In this document: piece after piece, positions 1 through 7,404 of the stretch
How positions within the stretch are numbered: position 1 is the stretch's first letter
Layout: each line of letters opens with the position of its first letter
From: Chloroflexota bacterium
GTDB taxonomy: Bacteria > Chloroflexota > Limnocylindria > Limnocylindrales > CSP1-4
Assembly (NCBI GenBank): GCA_021815005.1
Contig: JAKAHL010000013.1
Location: forward strand, 1-16,245
Direction of reading: 5' to 3'
DNA: 16,245 nucleotides
The notes under the pieces: model-generated
What the model was told of the DNA's origin: nothing
The model's database searches: none
The model's input: only the letters and a program-made list of their open reading frames with translations
Translations under genes and position numbers: made by a program

Positions 1-95
1 GTCGCGAGGCGGCCGAGCGTCTCGTCCGTCGCGTCGACGACGTACCAGCGTCGCTCGATCTCGCTCTCTCGAGGCGTATAGGTCTTCGCGCTCAT
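1..95 (-). CDS. rplM: Large-subunit ribosomal protein L13, N-terminal fragment (cut by window edge)
   Basis: L13 is an early-assembling 50S protein that binds 23S rRNA. Only the first 31 codons are present, and the rest lies beyond position 1. The visible residues include WYVVDATDETLGRLA, the typical L13 opening (family form WYVVDAxGxxLGRLA), with a short polar lead-in MSAKTYTPRESEIER. The ATG at 95-93 overlaps the truA stop codon in an ATGA junction, so translation is probably coupled to truA. An AAGGA about 8 nt upstream, within the last truA codons, can serve as the ribosome binding site. In many bacteria rplM is followed by rpsI (S9), which cannot be checked here. Confidence 0.93.
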   Translation of the reverse strand, partial: MSAKTYTPRESEIERRWYVVDATDETLGRLA

Positions 96-856
96 TCCTC
101 GTCTTCCTTGTCGTCCACCGGTCGCCGCCCGAGGGCGACGCGCCGGAGGCAGAGCCCCTTCGCCGGGGCGGCTGCCCCGTTGAGGGCCGGCTCTTGGGCG
201 GCTAGCGCCGCCTCGAGCTCCGCTTCGTCCATCTTGCCGTGACCGACCTCCAGGAGAGCGGCCACCATGCGGCGCACCTGCCCCCGGAGGAAGGCGTCCG
301 CCCTGACGTCGATCGTCACCAGGCGGCCCGCCCCCCGGACCCGCACCGCTTGCACGGTCCGGACCGGCGACCGGTCTTCCGCAACGGCGCCGAACGACGA
401 GAAGTCGTGTCGGCCCAGAAGGACCGACCCGGCCCTCGCCATCGCGGCGACGTCCAGGGGGGCTCGCACCCCGAGCGCTGTCCGCTCGAGAAGCGGGCTC
501 CGCGGCCCGTTCCAGACGGTGTAGCGGTACTCCCGATACCGCGCCGCGTGGCGAGGGTGGAACCCGTCGGTTGCCCGCCGGAGGTCGCGGATGGCGACGT
601 CCCGCGGGAGCAGTCCGTTGACCGCCCGCTGGAGCCTCTCGGCCGGCACACTGCCGGCGTAGGTGAATGCGATCACCTGCCCGGCGGCGTGGACCCCGGC
701 GTCCGTGCGTCCAGCCCCGTCGACCACCACCCGCTCGCCCCCGTTGAGGCGGGCCAGCGCGGCCTCGAGCTCTCCCTGGACCGTCCGGGCATTCGGCTGG
801 AGCTGAAACCCGGCGAAGTCCGTTCCGTCGTATTCACACCGGGCGCGGAAGCGCAC
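92..856 (-). CDS. truA: tRNA pseudouridine(38-40) synthase TruA
   Basis: TruA converts uridine to pseudouridine at positions 38-40 of the tRNA anticodon arm. The protein is 254 residues, a usual length. It opens VRFRARCEYDGTDFAGFQ and carries the catalytic motif GAGRTDAGVHA, whose aspartate is residue 52, followed by YREYRYTVWN and LLGRHDFSSFGA, all typical of the family. I chose the GTG at 856-854 because the family homology begins there and a GAGAGGA ribosome binding site lies just upstream. The open frame continues further upstream but only into the rplQ coding region, where it has no TruA similarity. It follows rplQ by 37 bp and overlaps rplM by 4 bp, the common rplQ-truA-rplM order. Confidence 0.95.
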   Translation of the reverse strand: MRFRARCEYDGTDFAGFQLQPNARTVQGELEAALARLNGGERVVVDGAGRTDAGVHAAGQVIAFTYAGSVPAERLQRAVNGLLPRDVAIRDLRRATDGFHPRHAARYREYRYTVWNGPRSPLLERTALGVRAPLDVAAMARAGSVLLGRHDFSSFGAVAEDRSPVRTVQAVRVRGAGRLVTIDVRADAFLRGQVRRMVAALLEVGHGKMDEAELEAALAAQEPALNGAAAPAKGLCLRRVALGRRPVDDKEDEE

Positions 857-893
857 GGCCGAGTCCTCTCGAACTCGTGGGCCCGCGAGACCG

Positions 894-1247
894 TCAGACC
901 AGTTCGATCTGGACGATCTCGGCGGCATCGCCCTTGCGCTGGCCGATGTGAACCAGGCGGGTGAACCCCGACTGGCGATCGGCGTACTTGGGGGCAATCA
1001 CGTCGAACAGCTTGGACACGACGAGCGGCTCGTTCGGGAACTCCGAGACGACCGACCGACGCGCCGCGAGATCCCCGCGCTTGGCGAGCGTGATCATCCG
1101 CTCCACCCGGCCGCGGATCTCCTTGGCCTTGGCCTCGGTGGTCTGCACCCGCTCGTAGCGGAGGACCGAGACCGTCAGGTTCTTGTACAGGGCGAGGCGC
1201 GGCCCGCGCATGCGCGAGAGCTTGCGCCCGTCAACTCGATGGGCCAT
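894..1247 (-). CDS. rplQ: Large-subunit ribosomal protein L17
   Basis: L17 is a bacterial-specific 50S protein near the exit-tunnel side of the ribosome. The 117-residue product matches the short bacterial form. It begins MAHRVDGRKLSRM, a close variant of the usual MRHRxxGRKLxR opening, and has the characteristic VQTTEAKAKEIRGRVERMI segment at about residues 35-53, with a C-terminal beta region ending EIVQIELV. The ATG lies 3 bp after the rpoA stop, so it is almost certainly cotranscribed and translationally linked with rpoA, as in most bacteria. No C-terminal extension is present, unlike the longer L17 proteins of many actinobacteria. Confidence 0.96.
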   Translation of the reverse strand: MAHRVDGRKLSRMRGPRLALYKNLTVSVLRYERVQTTEAKAKEIRGRVERMITLAKRGDLAARRSVVSEFPNEPLVVSKLFDVIAPKYADRQSGFTRLVHIGQRKGDAAEIVQIELV

Positions 1248-1250
1248 GGC

Positions 1251-2243
1251 TCAGGCCTCCTCGTCGGCGTCGAACGGCTGGTCGGCGTCCTCTTCGTAGT
1301 CGCCGTCCGGCTCGGTCTCCGGCAGGATGAAGCCGCGCATTCGGAGGCGCTCCTTCATCTCGTCCAGCGACTTCTTGCCGAAGTTGCGCATCCGCAGGAG
1401 GTCGTCGTCCTTGAGTTGGAGCAACTGGCCGACCTTGACAATGTTGTTGCGCTTGAGCGAGTTGTACGCCCGCATCGGCAGATCGAGCTCCTCGATCGGC
1501 ATGTCGAGCATGTTCGACGGGAGCTGGGGCGCGCCCGGCACCGCGCGGTCAGCCGGTGCGGACTGGACGCCGACGGTCACGAACGGCTGGAACTGGCGGA
1601 CGAGAATGTCGGCGGAGCGCGACAGCGCCTCCTCGGGCGTGATCGTGCCGTCAGTCTCGATCTCGAGCGTGAGCTTGTCGAAGTTGGTCATCTGGCCAAC
1701 CCGGGTGCTCTCCACCCAGTAGTTGACCTTGCGGACCGGGGTGAAGATCGCGTCGACGGCGATGACGCCGATCGGCAGAGCCTCGGTGCGCTCGGCGGAC
1801 AGATAGCCCACGCCGCGCTCGACCGTGAGGTCCATCTCGATCGTGGTGTCGTCCGAGTCGATGGTCATCAGCACCAGCTCGGGGTTGACGATCTCGACAT
1901 CCGCCGACTCGGTGATGTCCGCCGCCACGACCGGCCCGGCACCGCTCTTGAGCAGGCGCAGCTGGACCGGGTGCGAGGCGAAGCTCTTGAGGCGAAGCTT
2001 CTTGACGTTCAGGACGATCTGGGTGACGTCCTCCTTGACGCCGGCGATCGTCGAGAACTCCTGGTAGACGTCACGCAGTTGGATCGAGGTGACCGCGGCG
2101 CCCTCGAGCGACGACAGGAGCACCCGTCGGAGCGCATTGCCCAGCGTGACGCCGTAGCCCGCCTGCAGCGGCCCGGCTTCGTACTTCGCGTACGTGCCGG
2201 CTTCCGCGACGGGCTCGATCTGCGGGGTCTCGAGTTCAATCAT
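1251..2243 (-). CDS. rpoA: DNA-directed RNA polymerase subunit alpha
   Basis: The alpha subunit dimerises to seed RNA polymerase assembly, and its C-terminal domain contacts UP-element DNA and activators. The 330-residue product has the N-terminal assembly domain at about 1-225 (GYGVTLGNALRRVLLSSLEG at 29-48, a hallmark), a flexible linker at 226-248, and a helix-hairpin-helix C-terminal domain at about 249-306. In that domain R258, N261 and K264 align with DNA-contacting positions, followed by NFGKKSLDEMKERL. Unusually, it ends with an acidic tail: residues 308-330 contain 12 Asp or Glu. It sits 9 bp after rpsD and 3 bp before rplQ, the standard alpha-operon order. Confidence 0.98.
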   Translation of the reverse strand: MIELETPQIEPVAEAGTYAKYEAGPLQAGYGVTLGNALRRVLLSSLEGAAVTSIQLRDVYQEFSTIAGVKEDVTQIVLNVKKLRLKSFASHPVQLRLLKSGAGPVVAADITESADVEIVNPELVLMTIDSDDTTIEMDLTVERGVGYLSAERTEALPIGVIAVDAIFTPVRKVNYWVESTRVGQMTNFDKLTLEIETDGTITPEEALSRSADILVRQFQPFVTVGVQSAPADRAVPGAPQLPSNMLDMPIEELDLPMRAYNSLKRNNIVKVGQLLQLKDDDLLRMRNFGKKSLDEMKERLRMRGFILPETEPDGDYEEDADQPFDADEEA

Positions 2244-2252
2244 GAAAGACGG

Positions 2253-2879
2253 CTACCTCGAGTAGTACTCGACGACGAGCTGCTCGTTGAACTCGGGCGG
2301 CATCTGGTCTCGACGCGGAAGGGCCAGGACGGACCCGGCGAGCTTCCCCGCGTCCAGGCTCAGCCACTCGGGCGCCTGATGGGACCGGAGCGTCTCCTTG
2401 ACGTCCTTGAACAGCGTCCGCTCCTTGTGCGACTCGCGGACCTCGATCCGGTCTCCGACCTTGAGGCGGTAGGAGGGGACGTTGGTCGGCACGCCGTTCA
2501 CGGCGAAGTGGCCATGGGCGACCATCTGGCGGGCGGCTGCCCGGGAGGGGGCGAAGCCGAGCCTGAAGGCGACGTTGTCCAGCCGAAGCTCGAGCGAGCG
2601 CAGCAGCGCCTCGCCGGTGACGCCGGAGTGGCGGGTCGCCTCGATGAAGTAGTTGCGGAACTGCTTCTCGAGCACGCCGTAGACGCGGCGGACCTTCTGC
2701 TTCTCGCGCAGCTGGAGGCCGTAGTCCCCAACCTTGCGACGGCGAATGCCGTGCTGGCCGGGCGGGGTGGGCCGGCGCTCGAACGAGCACTTCTTGGTGT
2801 AGCAGCGGCCGCCCTTGAGGAAGAGCTTCAGCCCTTCGCGGCGGCACAGCCGGCAGACGGGATCGATGTAGCGGGCCAT
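2253..2879 (-). CDS. rpsD: Small-subunit ribosomal protein S4 (cysteine-containing form)
   Basis: S4 is a primary 16S rRNA-binding protein that nucleates 30S assembly and contributes to decoding accuracy. The 208-residue product has a four-cysteine N-terminal site (C9, C12, C26, C31) of the zinc-binding type, and then [28 protein letters not shown]. The S4 RNA-binding fold follows at about residues 97-160, including [21 protein letters not shown]. It ends with the conserved [15 protein letters not shown]. The ATG at 2879 follows the rpsK stop by 13 bp. In some bacteria S4 represses its own operon; no such RNA site is demonstrated here. Confidence 0.97.
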   Translation of the reverse strand: MARYIDPVCRLCRREGLKLFLKGGRCYTKKCSFERRPTPPGQHGIRRRKVGDYGLQLREKQKVRRVYGVLEKQFRNYFIEATRHSGVTGEALLRSLELRLDNVAFRLGFAPSRAAARQMVAHGHFAVNGVPTNVPSYRLKVGDRIEVRESHKERTLFKDVKETLRSHQAPEWLSLDAGKLAGSVLALPRRDQMPPEFNEQLVVEYYSR

Positions 2880-2892
2880 GACCTACCTACGC

Positions 2893-3288
2893 TCAGACGC
2901 GGCGCCGCTTGGGCGGGCGGCAACCGTTGTGCGGGATGGGCGTGACGTCGGTGATCGCGCTCACCTCGAGGCCAGCGGCCTGGAGCGAGCGGATGGCCTG
3001 CTCGCGGCCGGCGCCGGGGCCCTTCACGTAGACCTCGACCTGGCGCATGCCGTGCTCCATGGCGCGGCGCGCCGCGCCGTCCGCGGCAAGCGCGGCGGCG
3101 TAGGGCGTGCTCTTCCGGGAGCCCTTGAACCCGGCGATGCCAGCCGAACCCCACGAGATGACGGCACCGGTCAGATCGGTGATCGTCACGATCGTGTTGT
3201 TGAAGCTCGCCAGGATGTGGACGTGTCCCTGGGGGACGTTCTTTCGCTCCCGACGCCGCTGCTTGACGGCGCGCTTTCGATCGGCCAT
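2893..3288 (-). CDS. rpsK: Small-subunit ribosomal protein S11
   Basis: S11 lies on the 30S platform and helps position mRNA near the exit site. The 131-residue product has the usual length, with a basic N-terminal lead ([13 protein letters not shown]), the core [20 protein letters not shown], the [14 protein letters not shown] segment and the highly conserved C-terminus [18 protein letters not shown]. It starts at ATG 3288, 17 bp after rpsM, and precedes rpsD by 13 bp. The rpsM-rpsK-rpsD-rpoA-rplQ run is the classical alpha operon. Confidence 0.97.
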   Translation of the reverse strand: MADRKRAVKQRRRERKNVPQGHVHILASFNNTIVTITDLTGAVISWGSAGIAGFKGSRKSTPYAAALAADGAARRAMEHGMRQVEVYVKGPGAGREQAIRSLQAAGLEVSAITDVTPIPHNGCRPPKRRRV

Positions 3289-3305
3289 GCCTTAGCGGTT
3301 CCTCG

Positions 3306-3680
3306 TCACTTCGTCTTCTTCCGGGCGCCGACCGTCTTCTTCGGTCCGCGACGCGCGCGGGCGTTCGTCTTGGTGCGCTGCCCGCGCACGGGGAGGTTGC
3401 GGCGATGCCGCGTGCCACGGTACGACCCGATCTCGATCAGGCGCTTGATGTTCAGCGCCACCTCGCGACGCAGGTCGCCCTCGACCTTGTGAGAGCGGTC
3501 GATGACCTCGCGGAGCCGGTTGACCTGGTCGTCCGTGAGATCGCGGACACGCGTGTCCGGGTTGACGTTGGTCTGCTTGAGGATCTTCTGGCTGGTGCTC
3601 AGACCGATCCCGTAGATGTAGGTGAGGGCGACCTCGACGCGCTTCTCGCGCGGGATGTCGATGCCCGCAATACGTGCCAT
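3306..3680 (-). CDS. rpsM: Small-subunit ribosomal protein S13
   Basis: S13 sits at the head of the 30S subunit and contacts the P-site tRNA and the 50S subunit. The 124-residue product starts [26 protein letters not shown], the standard opening, has a helix-two-turn-helix region around residues 14-60, and ends in the basic tail [18 protein letters not shown], which reaches toward tRNA. The ATG at 3680 lies 4 bp after the rpmJ stop, so the two genes are probably translated in a coupled way. Confidence 0.97.
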   Translation of the reverse strand: MARIAGIDIPREKRVEVALTYIYGIGLSTSQKILKQTNVNPDTRVRDLTDDQVNRLREVIDRSHKVEGDLRREVALNIKRLIEIGSYRGTRHRRNLPVRGQRTKTNARARRGPKKTVGARKKTK

Positions 3681-3684
3681 CGCG

Positions 3685-3798
3685 TCAGCCCTGCCGCTGC
3701 TTGTGCTTGGGATTGGCGCAAATCACCATCACGGTGCCGTGGCGCCGGATGACCTTGCAGTTGTCGCAACGCGTCTTGACGGACGCTCTGACCTTCAC
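3685..3798 (-). CDS. rpmJ: Large-subunit ribosomal protein L36 (zinc-binding form)
   Basis: L36 is the smallest 50S protein and stabilises 23S rRNA structure late in assembly. This 37-residue gene reads [19 protein letters not shown], continues with a variable stretch, and ends NPKHKQRQG. Cysteines 11, 14 and 27 and histidine 32 form the CXXC...C...H zinc site of the ancestral form. The start is GTG at 3798-3796, supported by GAGGA a few bases upstream and by the standard MKVRASV opening. The gene fits between infA (12 bp gap) and rpsM (4 bp gap), the conserved infA-rpmJ-rpsM order. Confidence 0.95.
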   Translation of the reverse strand: MKVRASVKTRCDNCKVIRRHGTVMVICANPKHKQRQG

Positions 3799-3810
3799 CG
3801 GGTTCCTCGA

Positions 3811-4029
3811 TTACTTCAGGCGGTACGTGATCCGACCCCGAGTGAGGTCGTACGGAGACAGCTCGACGCGGACCCGGTCCCCGGGCAGGATCCGAATGAA
3901 GTTCATCCGGAGCTTGCCGCTGATGTGCGCAAGGACGCGATGACCGTTCTCCAGCTCCACTGCGAACATGGTGTTCGGCAGAGGCTCGATGACGGTTCCT
4001 TCGACCTCGATCGCGTCCTTCTTCGCCAA
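3811..4029 (-). CDS. infA: Translation initiation factor IF-1
   Basis: IF-1 binds the A-site of the 30S subunit and works with IF2 and IF3 during initiation. The product is 72 residues, exactly the family length, and folds as a single OB domain: M(TTG)[14 protein letters not shown], then [20 protein letters not shown] and the closing [16 protein letters not shown] chose the TTG at 4029-4027 because family homology begins there and GGGAG lies 5 nt upstream, with AAAGGA further up. The frame stays open to about 4287, but those codons overlap map and have no IF-1 similarity. It is preceded by the largest non-coding gap in the window, with a candidate promoter and hairpin, so it may be expressed partly on its own. 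Confidence 0.96.
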   Translation of the reverse strand: MAKKDAIEVEGTVIEPLPNTMFAVELENGHRVLAHISGKLRMNFIRILPGDRVRVELSPYDLTRGRITYRLK

Positions 4030-4056
4030 GCTAGCTCCCGTGTCCTTTGCAGACGA

Positions 4057-4080
4057 GTGTCGGCCCGGCTGGGCCGACAC
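4057..4080 (-). other. Perfect 10-bp stem, 4-nt loop hairpin in infA leader
   Basis: GTGTCGGCCC and its exact reverse complement GGGCCGACAC flank a 4-base loop (plus 4067-4070). The stem is very GC-rich and would be stable in RNA. In the transcribed direction the bases after it are TCGTCTGC, not a T-run, so it does not look like a standard intrinsic terminator. It starts only about four bases after the predicted transcription start, so it could be a 5'-protecting hairpin, an attenuator of readthrough from map, or a site for a protein. Confidence 0.7.
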
Positions 4081-4090
4081 ACGAATGGTG

Positions 4091-4119
4091 AGGATACCAA
4101 ACCCCCACCGATCCGACAA
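4091..4119 (-). promoter_or_regulatory. Candidate sigma-70-type promoter upstream of infA
   Basis: Read on the minus strand, TTGTCG (plus 4114-4119) is separated by exactly 17 bp from TATCCT (plus 4091-4096). Each hexamer matches the consensus TTGACA or TATAAT at four of six positions and the spacing is optimal. The predicted start of transcription falls at about 4084. It would let infA, rpmJ, rpsM, rpsK, rpsD, rpoA and rplQ be transcribed independently of the long upstream S10-spc transcript. A chance match in one window is possible, but this is also the only gap big enough for a promoter. Confidence 0.45.
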
Positions 4120-4127
4120 CCCAGCCC

Positions 4128-4925
4128 CTAGACCTTCGTCAGAATCTCCGGTCCCTCCGGGTGGATCGTGATCGTGTGCTCGAAGTGGGCGGCCAGGGAG
4201 CGGTCGGCGGTCACCACCGTCCAGCCGTCCTTGAGCGTCCTGGTCTTCTCGCCGCCGGTCATGAACATCGGCTCGATCGCCAGGCACATGCCGGGCTCGA
4301 GCCTGATCCGGGCGTCCGGGTAGTCGTTGGCGAAGTTGAGCACCGACGGGTCCTCGTGCATCGCCTGTCCGATCCCGTGGCCCCCGTAGCCGCGGACGAT
4401 CCCGTAGCCGCCCTCCTGGCCGACGGCCTCGACGGCCGCGCCGATGTCGCCGACGAGGGCGCCCGGCTGTGCGGCGGCGATGCCGGCCATGAGCGCCAGG
4501 CGCGTCGCGTCAAGCAGGCCCAGGGCCTCGGGCGTGCCAGCCTCGCGTCCGCCGCAGATGAACGAGCGGGCGCCGTCGCCGTTCCACCCGTCGTAGATGA
4601 CGCCGACATCCACCGACACCACCTGGCCCCGTTTGATCTCCCGGTTGCCGGGGATGCCGTGGACGATCTCGTGGTCGATGGACACGCAGGTCGCGGCCTT
4701 GTAGGCGTGGGGGTGCGACATGTCGTACCGCCGCCCGCCCAGGTAGCCGAGGAAGGACGGGACGCCCCCCGAGGCGCGGATGTGCCGCTCCGCCAGGCGA
4801 TCGATGTCGGCGGTCGAGATCCCGGGGGCGAGGCTCTCCTCAACCAGGGCGAGGACCTCAGCCACGATGCGACCGGCAATCCGCATCTTGTCGATCTCGG
4901 CGGCGGACTTGCGGGTGATCTCCAT
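4128..4925 (-). CDS. map: Methionine aminopeptidase, type I
   Basis: Map removes the initiator methionine from new proteins with small second residues, using a two-metal centre in the cytosol. The 265-residue product has the whole pita-bread fold without an N-terminal extension. The five metal ligands are visible: D106 (SVDVG), D117 (NGDGARSF), H183 (GGHGIG), E218 (CLAIEPM) and E249 (AHFEHTI). The substrate-site histidine is H89 in VHGIPG. The ATG at 4925-4923 shares one base with the adk stop (TGATG), indicating coupled translation. The secY-adk-map-infA order is widespread among bacteria. Confidence 0.97.
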   Translation of the reverse strand: MEITRKSAAEIDKMRIAGRIVAEVLALVEESLAPGISTADIDRLAERHIRASGGVPSFLGYLGGRRYDMSHPHAYKAATCVSIDHEIVHGIPGNREIKRGQVVSVDVGVIYDGWNGDGARSFICGGREAGTPEALGLLDATRLALMAGIAAAQPGALVGDIGAAVEAVGQEGGYGIVRGYGGHGIGQAMHEDPSVLNFANDYPDARIRLEPGMCLAIEPMFMTGGEKTRTLKDGWTVVTADRSLAAHFEHTITIHPEGPEILTKV

Positions 4926-5593
4926 CAGCGCGCCATGGCCACGCCGGTCCCCACGAGCGCCGCTCCGACGGCGGCCGACACCGCCTCGATCGGCTGGAGG
5001 CCGTCAACGGTCCGCAGCACGCCCGAGGAACGGTAGTGCTCGACGACCTGGGCGAGCGCGCCAAGCTGCTGGTCCAGGCGGGCCCGGATCGTCGCCGGCT
5101 GGTCGTCCGCGCGCTGGTACAGCTCCGAGCCGTCCACGTCGCAGATCCCGGGGACGCGCGGCGGACTCGAGACCTCGTGGTAGGGATGTCCGGCGGCACG
5201 GCAGATCCACCGGCCGGACATGCGCCGGACCAGCTCGTCCGCGGGAACGTCCACCAGGATGGCAACCGACACGCTGGCCCCCCGCTCGGCCAGCGCCACG
5301 TCGAGCGCCTTCGCCTGAACGGCCGTGCGCGGGAACCCGTCGAGGACGACCCCGGCGGCCGCGTCGGGACGGGCCAGACGCTCGAGGAGGAGGTTGACCG
5401 TGATCTCGTCGGGGACGAGCTGCCCGGCGTCCATGTAGCGGCGCGCCTCGCGGCCGAGCTGGGAACCATCGCGGACCGCCGCCCGGAACAGGTCCCCGGT
5501 CGCGACGACCGGGATCCCGAGGCGGGCGGCGAGCAGCGGCGCCTGCGTGCCCTTCCCGGCGCCGGGGGCGCCGAGCAGGACGACGACGTTCAC
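4925..5593 (-). CDS. adk: Adenylate kinase
   Basis: Adk catalyses ATP + AMP <=> 2 ADP. The 222-residue product is the long form. It has the P-loop GAPGAGKGT at 8-16, the AMP-binding region (TGDLFR at 32-37; DGFPRT at 85-90) and a LID at about 124-162. The LID carries C131 and C151 but has alanine at 134 where zinc-type enzymes have the second cysteine, and D154 at the fourth ligand position. The start is the GTG at 5593-5591, overlapping the secY stop as GTGA. A frame further upstream is open but overlaps secY and has no kinase similarity. It is followed directly by map through a TGATG junction. Confidence 0.96.
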   Translation of the reverse strand: MNVVVLLGAPGAGKGTQAPLLAARLGIPVVATGDLFRAAVRDGSQLGREARRYMDAGQLVPDEITVNLLLERLARPDAAAGVVLDGFPRTAVQAKALDVALAERGASVSVAILVDVPADELVRRMSGRWICRAAGHPYHEVSSPPRVPGICDVDGSELYQRADDQPATIRARLDQQLGALAQVVEHYRSSGVLRTVDGLQPIEAVSAAVGAALVGTGVAMAR

Positions 5594-6867
5594 CGGATGA
5601 ACCCCTCGTACTGGCGGATCAGGAGCTGGGCCTCGAGTTGCTTCATCGTCTCGACGACGACGGAGACAACGATCAGGATGCCCGTGCCGCCCAGCGCGTA
5701 GTTCTGGAACGACGGCTGGATCAAGGCGATGAACGGCGGGGCCGCTGCGACGATGCCCAGGAACAGCGCGCCGGCAACGGTGATCCGCGTGACGACGCGG
5801 GCCAGGTAGTCCTGGGTTGGCCGACCGGGCCGGATGCCGGGGATGAAGCCGCCGTTCTTGCGCAGCTCCTCGGCGGTCTCGTCGGGCTTGAACGTGAACG
5901 CCGTGTAGAAGTACGTGAAGCCGACGGTCAGGACGAAGTACAGCAGGACGTACAGCCACGAGCCCCGGGACAGCCACGCGGAGATCGTCTGGGCGATGCT
6001 GCCGATCAGGCCGGGCGAGGTCGTGAAATAGCCCGCGATCTGCACCGGGAACAGCAGGATGCTGACGGCGAAGATGATCGGGATGACGCCCGCCTGGTTG
6101 ACCCGGAGCGGCAGGAATGTCTGGCCGCCCTGGTACATGCGCCGGCCCCGCACGCGAGAGGCGTACTGGATCGGGATGCGCCGCTGGCCTTCCTGGATGT
6201 AGATGATGACCGCGACAGCGGCGATGGCCATGATGCCCAGCAGGCCCAGCTGCGCGAGGTCGGGGTTCTGCAGGAACCCGCCGAGCGCGCCCGGGACCTT
6301 GCTGACGATGCCCGCGAAGATGATGAAGCTGACGCCGTTGCCGATCCCCTTCTCGGTGATCAGCTCGCCAATCCACATCAGGGCGGTGGACCCGGCGGTC
6401 ATCGTGATGATCTGGGTGATGGTCTCCCAGCTGCCCAGGTCGAACGGTGTCTTGAGGGCGCCCTGCGAGTTGAGCAGGGCCAGGAAGCCGTAGGCCTGCA
6501 GCAGCGCCATCGGCACCGCCAGGTAGCGGGTGTACTGGTTGATCTTGGTGCGGCCGTACTCGCCCTCGCGCTGAAGCTGCTGCAGCGAGGGGATCACGCC
6601 CGTCATCAACTGCATGATGATCGAGGCGTTGATGTACGGGTTCACGCCGAGGGCCACGACCGAGAAGTTGGTCAGGCCTCCGCCCGAGAACAGGTCCAGC
6701 AGGCCGAAGATCCCGTTGTTGCTGAGGAAGTTGCCGAGCTGAGTCTTGTCGACGCCGGGCACCGGGACGTGCGCCAGCAGCCGGAAGACCAGGATGGCCC
6801 CGGCGACGAACAGGATCCGGCGCCGGAGGTCCGGCGCCCGGAACGCGTTGAGCAGTCCCTCGAACAC
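5590..6867 (-). CDS. secY: Protein translocase subunit SecY
   Basis: SecY is the channel of the Sec translocon in the inner membrane, through which preproteins are exported or inserted. The 425-residue protein has about ten membrane segments, roughly at 16-34, 70-92, 113-135, 148-170, 177-197, 206-225, 261-281, 303-324, 363-383 and 389-407. The conserved cytosolic loops are visible: EGQRRIPIQYASR at 226-238, and the KPDETAEELRKNGGFIPGIRPG stretch around 327-348 with the invariant arginine at 346. The start is GTG at 6867-6865, 6 bp after rplO. The C-terminus overlaps adk by 4 bp. secE and secG are not in this window. Confidence 0.97.
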   Translation of the reverse strand: MFEGLLNAFRAPDLRRRILFVAGAILVFRLLAHVPVPGVDKTQLGNFLSNNGIFGLLDLFSGGGLTNFSVVALGVNPYINASIIMQLMTGVIPSLQQLQREGEYGRTKINQYTRYLAVPMALLQAYGFLALLNSQGALKTPFDLGSWETITQIITMTAGSTALMWIGELITEKGIGNGVSFIIFAGIVSKVPGALGGFLQNPDLAQLGLLGIMAIAAVAVIIYIQEGQRRIPIQYASRVRGRRMYQGGQTFLPLRVNQAGVIPIIFAVSILLFPVQIAGYFTTSPGLIGSIAQTISAWLSRGSWLYVLLYFVLTVGFTYFYTAFTFKPDETAEELRKNGGFIPGIRPGRPTQDYLARVVTRITVAGALFLGIVAAAPPFIALIQPSFQNYALGGTGILIVVSVVVETMKQLEAQLLIRQYEGFIR

Positions 6868-6873
6868 GACTGG

Positions 6874-7404
6874 CTAGCCGTTGTCGGCGGTCGGCTCGGC
6901 GCCGAGGGCCACCATCGGCTCCGTGGGAATCTCGATGACCTGGGCGGTACCGCCCGCGGCCTCGATCTTCGCCCTGGCCGACTTGGTGAAGGCGTCAGCG
7001 AGCACGAACAGCCTGACGACGACGTCCCCGTCGCCGAGGATCTTGAGCGGGAGCCGGTCCCGGCTGACGAGGCCGGCCTCCTTGAGCGTGTCGGCGTTGA
7101 CGGTGACCGGGGCCCCGTCCTCCGCCACGAGCCGACCGGCCTCGACCGCGGCGCTGATGGCGCCGACGTTGACGACCTCGTACTCGATGTCGTTGATGTT
7201 GCGGAAGCCGCGCAGCTTGGGGATCCGGACGTGGATCGGCGTCTGGCCGCCCTCGAACCACGCCGGGATCGAGGCGCCTGCCCGAGCGCGCTGGCCCTTG
7301 GTTCCGCGGCCGGCCGTCTTGCCCTTGCCGCCCGCGATGCCGCGGCCGACCCGGGTCTTCTTGGTGACCGACCCCGGGGCGGGATGCAGGTCGTGGGTCT
7401 TCAT
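6874..7404 (-). CDS. rplO: Large-subunit ribosomal protein L15
   Basis: L15 is a late-assembling 50S protein that spans several 23S rRNA domains. The 176-residue product has the flexible glycine/basic N-terminal arm (KTRVGRGIAGGKGKTAGRG, 16-34), then the FEGGQTPIHVRIPKLRGF segment and the C-terminal globular domain ending near residue 160, with a somewhat long variable C-terminus (about 15 residues). The ATG at 7404 directly abuts the rpmD stop with no gap, and secY starts 6 bp after the rplO stop, reproducing the rpmD-rplO-secY order of the spc operon. Confidence 0.97.
   Translation of the reverse strand: MKTHDLHPAPGSVTKKTRVGRGIAGGKGKTAGRGTKGQRARAGASIPAWFEGGQTPIHVRIPKLRGFRNINDIEYEVVNVGAISAAVEAGRLVAEDGAPVTVNADTLKEAGLVSRDRLPLKILGDGDVVVRLFVLADAFTKSARAKIEAAGGTAQVIEIPTEPMVALGAEPTADNG

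Larger units (their letters stand above)
4030..4127 (-). promoter_or_regulatory. map-infA intergenic leader region
   Basis: This 98-bp stretch is the only sizeable non-coding gap in the window; the others are 37 bp or less. In transcription order it holds a promoter-like pair (4091-4119), a perfect hairpin (4057-4080), an AAAGGA box (4043-4048) and the GGGAG box (4035-4039) that probably binds the ribosome for the TTG start of infA. Together they look like a compact promoter plus 5' leader for infA and the alpha-operon genes below it. That reading is inference from the layout. Confidence 0.6.

Noticed and set aside
857..893. Possible small hairpin (stem CGAGT/ACTCG at 860-877) exposing the truA ribosome binding site in its loop
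   Set aside because: A 5-bp stem with an 8-base loop is expected by chance in GC-rich DNA; I have no conservation evidence.
948..2945. A 665-codon open frame on the plus strand opposite rplQ, rpoA and rpsD
   Set aside because: It is antisense to three well-identified genes, has no recognisable domain, and is rich in R, D, L and V as expected of antisense frames in GC-rich DNA.
4057..4080. Intrinsic terminator between map and infA
   Set aside because: The stem is strong but no T-run follows on either strand, and the downstream genes are essential and co-directional.
4030..4287. Longer IF-1 start inside map
   Set aside because: The additional codons have no IF-1 similarity, while the TTG start gives exactly the 72-residue family length and has a ribosome binding site.
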